Source: Dehalococcoidia bacterium (GTDB taxonomy: Bacteria; Chloroflexota; Dehalococcoidia; Dehalococcoidales; Fen-1064). From it: a stretch of 9,097 nucleotides of DNA. Shown in pieces: positions 5,791 to 9,097 of the stretch. Position numbers and translations under genes: made by a program. The first letter of the stretch is position 1, and the number at the start of each line of letters is the position of its first letter. The DNA is taken from contig PMBW01000190.1 in assembly GCA_003153075.1 (NCBI GenBank), positions 10,967 through 20,063 on the forward strand, written 5' to 3'. The notes below the pieces were generated by a model, which did no database searches, had not been told where the DNA came from, and saw only the letters and a program-made list of their open reading frames with translations.

Positions 5791-7158
5791 ATGAAATGCA
5801 GATCATTTCAATGGTTTAAAGCACTACTGACGACTGGCATTTGTTTAACATTATCCCTTGGTTTGTTAGGCTGCCAGAAAACGCCGCAAGGTAATAATGC
5901 GGCTAAACAATCCGACGATCAGACCGGTAAAGTGGCATCGTCCCCACTCACCGTACTCTCAATTGCGGGGGGGGACGTCCTGATAATGAAGCCGGGGGTA
6001 AAAGATTGGGTCAAGGGTGAAGAAGGGATGACGCTGGGAGTTGATTATAAGATCAAGACCGCAAACGGAAACGCAACCCTGACTTTTTTTGAAGGCAGCA
6101 CGATTGAGTTACAGTCAGACACCGAAATCGGGCTGGAGGAATTGACCCAAATCGGAACGGCAAACAAGATCAAAATGAAAGAAACGATCGGGAAAACGAT
6201 CAGCAGGGTAAAGAAGCTGGCAGATTCAGCATCCAGCTACGAAATTGAAACACAAGCGGCAGTGGCTGCGGTCTGGGGCACAACGATGTACGTCGCAGTG
6301 GCCGCAAACGGGATAACCACAGTGGGAAATGTGGAAGGATCCGCTTTTGTCATTGCGCAGGGAATAGAAACGTTCATCACGCCGGGCTTCCACTTGACAG
6401 TGGAACCGGGAAAACCGGCAGGACAGCAGCAGCCTGGCGCAATACCGGCAGATACTACTACGACGACTACGACGAGGCAAACTACAGCTGTAACAACATC
6501 AGCCACCACGCGGACGACGACTACAACGGCGGCGCTGCTTCCCCCGTCGCAGCTTACCATAGCGGCACCCCCACCCAGTATCACTATCGGCAGCACGATC
6601 AGTCAACAGATAGTGTTTAAAGGCGATGCTATCACGTTCAATTTCACTGTAACCAACAACGGCACGATACCGGTTACCGGCGTCAGTGTAAACGATCAAG
6701 CCTCTGGAATTGCTAATTTCACCGGCGGCGATAAGAACAATAACAACATCCTTGATCCGGGTGAAGTCTGGACGTATAAAGCCAGCTATCTGGTTCCGGG
6801 CAACGCACCCGATGTTTTAACCACCAATGCAATAGTAACCGGAAAAAGTACTGACAACCAAACGGCACAGTCATCAGTCTCGACCCGGATTAATATCACC
6901 CCGCTGACGGTATTGATTACCAGTCCTGGGCCAAACACCCAATTAACCGCGAATATGACGCTGGCAGGAACAGTAAATGACCCGTCAATCACGGAGGTAA
7001 CGGTCAGTCAAAATGGTAACACAAGAACGCTAAGGGTAGCCAACGGAAATTACAGCACGTCTATAACACTGGTGCCGGGAACAAATACGATCATTGTTAC
7101 GGCGACAAAACCCGGTGGGATCGGCGCGAACGCAAGTATTACAATAGACCAGATGTAA
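5791..7158 (+). CDS. FecR-domain lipoprotein with C-terminal Ig-like domains
   Basis: The 455-residue product is a predicted lipoprotein: basic start, hydrophobic stretch 10-27 and the lipobox LLGC with C28. Residues 54-205 form a FecR-like domain (VLSIAGGDVLIMKPG, DYKIKTANGNATLTFFEGST, ETQAAVAAVWGTTMYVAV, NVEGSAFV). In iron regulation FecR links a receptor to a sigma factor, but stand-alone FecR domains on surface proteins are common and have no fixed role. A Thr-rich linker (222-247) leads to a DUF11/CARDB-like beta domain (about 254-370, with GDKNNNNILDPGEVW, a likely Ca-binding turn) and a final Ig-like domain (371-454). GGAG at 5778-5781 serves ATG 5791. A nine-codon frame, ATG 5768 to TGA 5794, overlaps this start. 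The architecture suggests a surface binding or scaffold role; that is inference. Confidence 0.9.
   Translation: MKCRSFQWFKALLTTGICLTLSLGLLGCQKTPQGNNAAKQSDDQTGKVASSPLTVLSIAGGDVLIMKPGVKDWVKGEEGMTLGVDYKIKTANGNATLTFFEGSTIELQSDTEIGLEELTQIGTANKIKMKETIGKTISRVKKLADSASSYEIETQAAVAAVWGTTMYVAVAANGITTVGNVEGSAFVIAQGIETFITPGFHLTVEPGKPAGQQQPGAIPADTTTTTTTRQTTAVTTSATTRTTTTTAALLPPSQLTIAAPPPSITIGSTISQQIVFKGDAITFNFTVTNNGTIPVTGVSVNDQASGIANFTGGDKNNNNILDPGEVWTYKASYLVPGNAPDVLTTNAIVTGKSTDNQTAQSSVSTRINITPLTVLITSPGPNTQLTANMTLAGTVNDPSITEVTVSQNGNTRTLRVANGNYSTSITLVPGTNTIIVTATKPGGIGANASITIDQM
6451..6531 (+). repeat. Thr-codon low-complexity tract inside the FecR lipoprotein
   Basis: Repeated ACT/ACG/ACA codons encode an almost pure Thr stretch with a few Arg, Ala and Ser. 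It is an inter-domain linker likely to vary in length by replication slippage. The phosphoesterase lipoprotein has a similar Thr/Ser/Pro linker at 2190-2330. Confidence 0.7.
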
Positions 7159-7359
7159 ACAACTTACAGAAATAATAGAGATTCAATAATCAAGAATCAA
7201 GAGTTTTCAGTCTTGAGCTATGAGTTTTGAGTTCAATAACTGACCTGAAGGATTCCGATTTGCGCCGGAATGGAGATGGAAACCACCGTAAATAACCAGG
7301 CCGTTCGGGACTAATTGACTATTCCCCGCAAGGTTCGCGCATGACCACAATAGTATCTG
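7159..7359. other. Intergenic region with small hairpins before the protease gene
   Basis: No clear promoter or terminator is seen. TCAAGA (7197-7202) and TCTTGA (7211-7216) form a 6-bp hairpin. ATTCCG (7252-7257) and CGGAAT (7266-7271) form another, resembling the dispersed ATTCCCGC...GCGGGAAT intergenic repeats of many bacteria. AGTTTTGAGTT (7223-7233) recurs after the protease gene at 8399-8409. Confidence 0.5.
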
Positions 7360-8382
7360 ATGAAGATACGCGGCGCTGTGCACATATCAGTTGTATCTGC
7401 TCTAATTATAGCGGTGAGCTTATCGGCGAATGCTTCGACAAGGTTTATCGGCTCTCCAGGTTATGTATCAGGTATCAAAACGGAACAAGTATCCTCCAAG
7501 ATTACCAATACGCCGAACAGTAACGCAGCAGATCCATTTTTAAACAAGCAATGGGCGCTGGAGAAAATTCACATCTCCGCGCTGCAGGATATTACCGCCG
7601 GGATATCAGGGCCGCTGGTCGCGATCCTGGATACAGGGATTGACCGAAATCACCCGGATCTGGAAGGCAATGTAGTAGCGGAAGTTAATTTTACGGACAG
7701 CCCGACAGTAAACGACCGGAACGGACACGGCACCCATGTGGCCGGAATAATCGCGGCTAATACGGATAACGGTATCGGTGTTGCCGGAGTGGCGCCGCAA
7801 AGCAGATTGATGAATGTAAAAGTAGCCGGTGATGACGGTATTTGCCGGGCAGCGACAGTGGCAAGAGGAATAGTGTGGGCAGCGGATAACGGCGCGAAAA
7901 TAATCAATGTCAGTCTGGAAATGGGACCGTCCGCGGAACTGGAGCAAGCGGTTAAATATGCCTGGAACAAAGGAGCAATAATTATCGCCGCCGCCGGGAA
8001 CAGCGCCAGCAGCAAACCGGTGTATCCGGCATATTATGTTAACTGCATCGCCGCGGCAGGAACGTCACAGGATGACGATTTAGCGCCTTTGTCCAATTAC
8101 GGGGACTGGGTGGATATTGCTGCTCCTGGATTTCTGATTTTTTCAACATTGCCGGGGGAAAAATACGGATACGAAAACGGCACTTCATCCGCCGCCGCCT
8201 ATGTCAGCGGTATTGCGGCTTTACTGATGTGCACAGTTATTGATACTAACGGTAACGGACGAACGAATGATGAAGTGCGGGCTATCATCGAAAGCAGCGG
8301 CCAGAAGATAGATATTGACGGGATGGGGAACGGAAGAATCGATGCTGCAATTTGCGCGGAAAAAGCAGGAAATCTGAAGTAA
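7360..8382 (+). CDS. Secreted subtilisin-like serine protease (peptidase S8)
   Basis: The 340-residue product has a Sec signal (positive MKIR, hydrophobic 8-22, likely cleavage after SANA) and a short segment before the catalytic domain, which starts near residue 60. The triad is complete: D91 in VAILDTGID, H123 in NGHGTHVAG and S276 in NGTSSAAAYVSG; N214 in AAAGNS is the oxyanion residue. The Ser motif departs from the usual GTSMAAPHVAG, with Ala for Pro and Tyr for His. The C-terminus has two D/N/G-rich loops (DTNGNGRTND, 295-304; DIDGMGNGRID, 318-328) that could bind calcium. ATG 7360 has no good ribosome site, and an in-frame TAG lies just upstream at 7351. It probably degrades or matures exported proteins; a target in the neighbourhood is not shown. 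Confidence 0.93.
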   Translation: MKIRGAVHISVVSALIIAVSLSANASTRFIGSPGYVSGIKTEQVSSKITNTPNSNAADPFLNKQWALEKIHISALQDITAGISGPLVAILDTGIDRNHPDLEGNVVAEVNFTDSPTVNDRNGHGTHVAGIIAANTDNGIGVAGVAPQSRLMNVKVAGDDGICRAATVARGIVWAADNGAKIINVSLEMGPSAELEQAVKYAWNKGAIIIAAAGNSASSKPVYPAYYVNCIAAAGTSQDDDLAPLSNYGDWVDIAAPGFLIFSTLPGEKYGYENGTSSAAAYVSGIAALLMCTVIDTNGNGRTNDEVRAIIESSGQKIDIDGMGNGRIDAAICAEKAGNLK

Positions 8383-8446
8383 TTAGTTTCAAGTATACAG
8401 TTTTGAGTTGATAATCTCACAATACGAAAATAAGTCATCGCAAGTA

Positions 8447-8570
8447 GAAAATCCCTCTGACCTCTCCCGTTCGTACCTCAGCAGACTGCTGATAAAGTAA
8501 GTGCTCACAAATAACAAGCGGGAAAAACAGAAAAATCCCTCCTGGCCTCCCTTTCGCGAAAGGGAGAGAA
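8447..8570. repeat. Repeated AAATCCCTC...CTCC motif with a perfect palindrome
   Basis: AAATCCCTCTGACCTCTCCC near 8449 and a near copy, AAATCCCTCCTGGCCTCCC from about 8534, are related direct repeats. The second runs into CTCCCTTTCGCGAAAGGGAG (8547-8566), a perfect 20-bp palindrome. The pattern resembles dispersed intergenic repeats of the AAATCCCC...AAAGGGGG kind in many genomes. A weaker AAAATCCCC word occurs near 8680. Confidence 0.55.
8478..8492. repeat. TCAGCAG-A-CTGCTGA palindrome
   Basis: A perfect 7-bp inverted repeat with a single central base. Its right half and flank (AGACTGCTGAT, then AGT) recur directly at 8651-8666 and inverted at 8604-8621, so three copies of one repeat word lie in under 200 bases. 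Confidence 0.6.
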
Positions 8571-8594
8571 ATGATTCGTAACATCGAAATGAGT

Positions 8595-8667
8595 AAAAAA
8601 AGACACTAATTCAGCAGCCTGCAAAGGGACTATAAGCCTTTCGCCAAACCAGACTGCTGATTTAGTG
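8595..8667 (-). terminator. Minus-strand terminator built from an 18-bp inverted repeat
   Basis: CACTAATTCAGCAGCCTG (8604-8621) and CAGACTGCTGATTTAGTG (8650-8667) match at 16 of 18 positions as inverted repeats, with a smaller inner stem AAAGG/CCTTT (8623-8627 and 8637-8641). On the minus strand the stem is followed by TCTTTTTTT (8603-8595). This fits termination of transcripts from the transposase gene at 8789. The arms share the repeat word seen at 8483, so the terminator may be a copy of a dispersed repeat. Confidence 0.65.
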
Positions 8668-8788
8668 GCTCTTCGGACAAAATCCCCTGTTAGATCCCTG
8701 TGGATTTATTGAAAATTACGCTCTATTCAGTTGTCAGCCGCTTTTTCAGGTCATATTATCCCCTTTTTAGGAGTTATACCTCCCCTAA

Positions 8789-9097
8789 TTAGCAGGCCAA
8801 TGCTGCATCCAATGGCGGTTTTTCGGCAGACAGGCATAGCAATCTGGCCATGCGCTTGATGTTGGATGTGATGGCGGAGAGCAGGGTATGTATCTTTGCC
8901 CGTATCCCGCAGTATCGGGCGAGGTCTGCCACTTTATACTCGATCTTATATCTGTTGCGGTAAGCCTCCTGCCCAGCTTCGCTTTTCATTCTTTCCCGCA
9001 TATGGCGGTAAAATGGTTCGTAAACGCTGACGTGCACCGCCCGCCCGTGTACCTTCAGAGTGCCGATGTGACAGAGAGGTTTCAATTCACAGATACT
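8789..9097 (-). CDS. Transposase, IS1182-type DDE family (C-terminal part)
   Basis: The frame is open to the right edge of the window; about 102 residues are visible and the N-terminal and most catalytic parts lie outside. The segment RAVHVSVYEPFYRHMRERMK, then EAYRNRYKIEYKVADLARYC with E49 of the visible 98-residue segment (GAG, 8941-8939) as the likely last acidic residue of the DDE triad, and NIKRMARLL near the end, match the C-terminal layout of IS1182-type transposases. The stop TAA is at 8791-8789 after LDAALAC. The element end should lie at lower coordinates, but no terminal inverted repeat can be named because the other end is missing. Whether the gene is intact cannot be judged. Confidence 0.82.
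   Translation of the reverse strand, partial: SICELKPLCHIGTLKVHGRAVHVSVYEPFYRHMRERMKSEAGQEAYRNRYKIEYKVADLARYCGIRAKIHTLLSAITSNIKRMARLLCLSAEKPPLDAALAC

Noticed and set aside
6454..6531. CRISPR-like or tandem repeat array
   Set aside because: It is an in-frame Thr-codon linker without unit-and-spacer structure.

Overview
This is a mid-GC bacterial window with short, mostly single-gene transcription units. It carries three predicted exported proteins (two lipoproteins and one Sec-exported serine protease), a short-form MprF-type membrane synthase, an aldo/keto reductase, and two mobile elements near the edges. The lipoprotein signals, the Thr/Ser-rich linkers after the lipid cysteine, the synthase-only MprF and the IS200/IS605 and IS1182-type transposases would suit an anaerobic Gram-positive or monoderm lineage such as Chloroflexota/Dehalococcoidia or Peptococcaceae-like Clostridia. 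That placement is an inference from gene style only; no rRNA or marker gene is present.

Layout. 1-157: the tail of an upstream gene and a strong intrinsic terminator. About 213-790: a small IS200/IS605-type element with a single-strand (Y1) transposase on the minus strand and a G/C hairpin at its right end. 946-3248 (plus): an aldo/keto reductase, an intrinsic terminator, then a calcineurin-like phosphoesterase lipoprotein whose ribosome site lies just after that terminator. 3286-3700 (plus): a near-consensus promoter, a possible 46-residue protein and a run of stem-loops that looks like structured RNA. 3702-5517 (minus): a short MprF-like gene with a strong promoter and a structured leader. 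5681-7158 (plus): a promoter and a FecR-domain lipoprotein with two C-terminal Ig-like/CARDB-like domains. 7360-8382 (plus): a secreted subtilisin-like protease. 8383-8788: an intergenic cluster of inverted and direct repeats, including a good minus-strand terminator. 8789-9097 (minus): the C-terminal part of an IS1182-type transposase that runs off the window.

How the genes may work together. The phosphoesterase lipoprotein, MprF-like protein, FecR lipoprotein and protease all act at or outside the cytoplasmic membrane, so 2100-8382 can be read as a loose cell-envelope neighbourhood. It is not one operon: mprF runs against the rest, and promoters or terminators separate the genes. No complete defence, CRISPR or biosynthetic system is visible. 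The most unusual material is non-coding: the structured stretch at 3531-3664, the mprF leader whose stems pair better on the minus strand, and the repeat families near the right edge.
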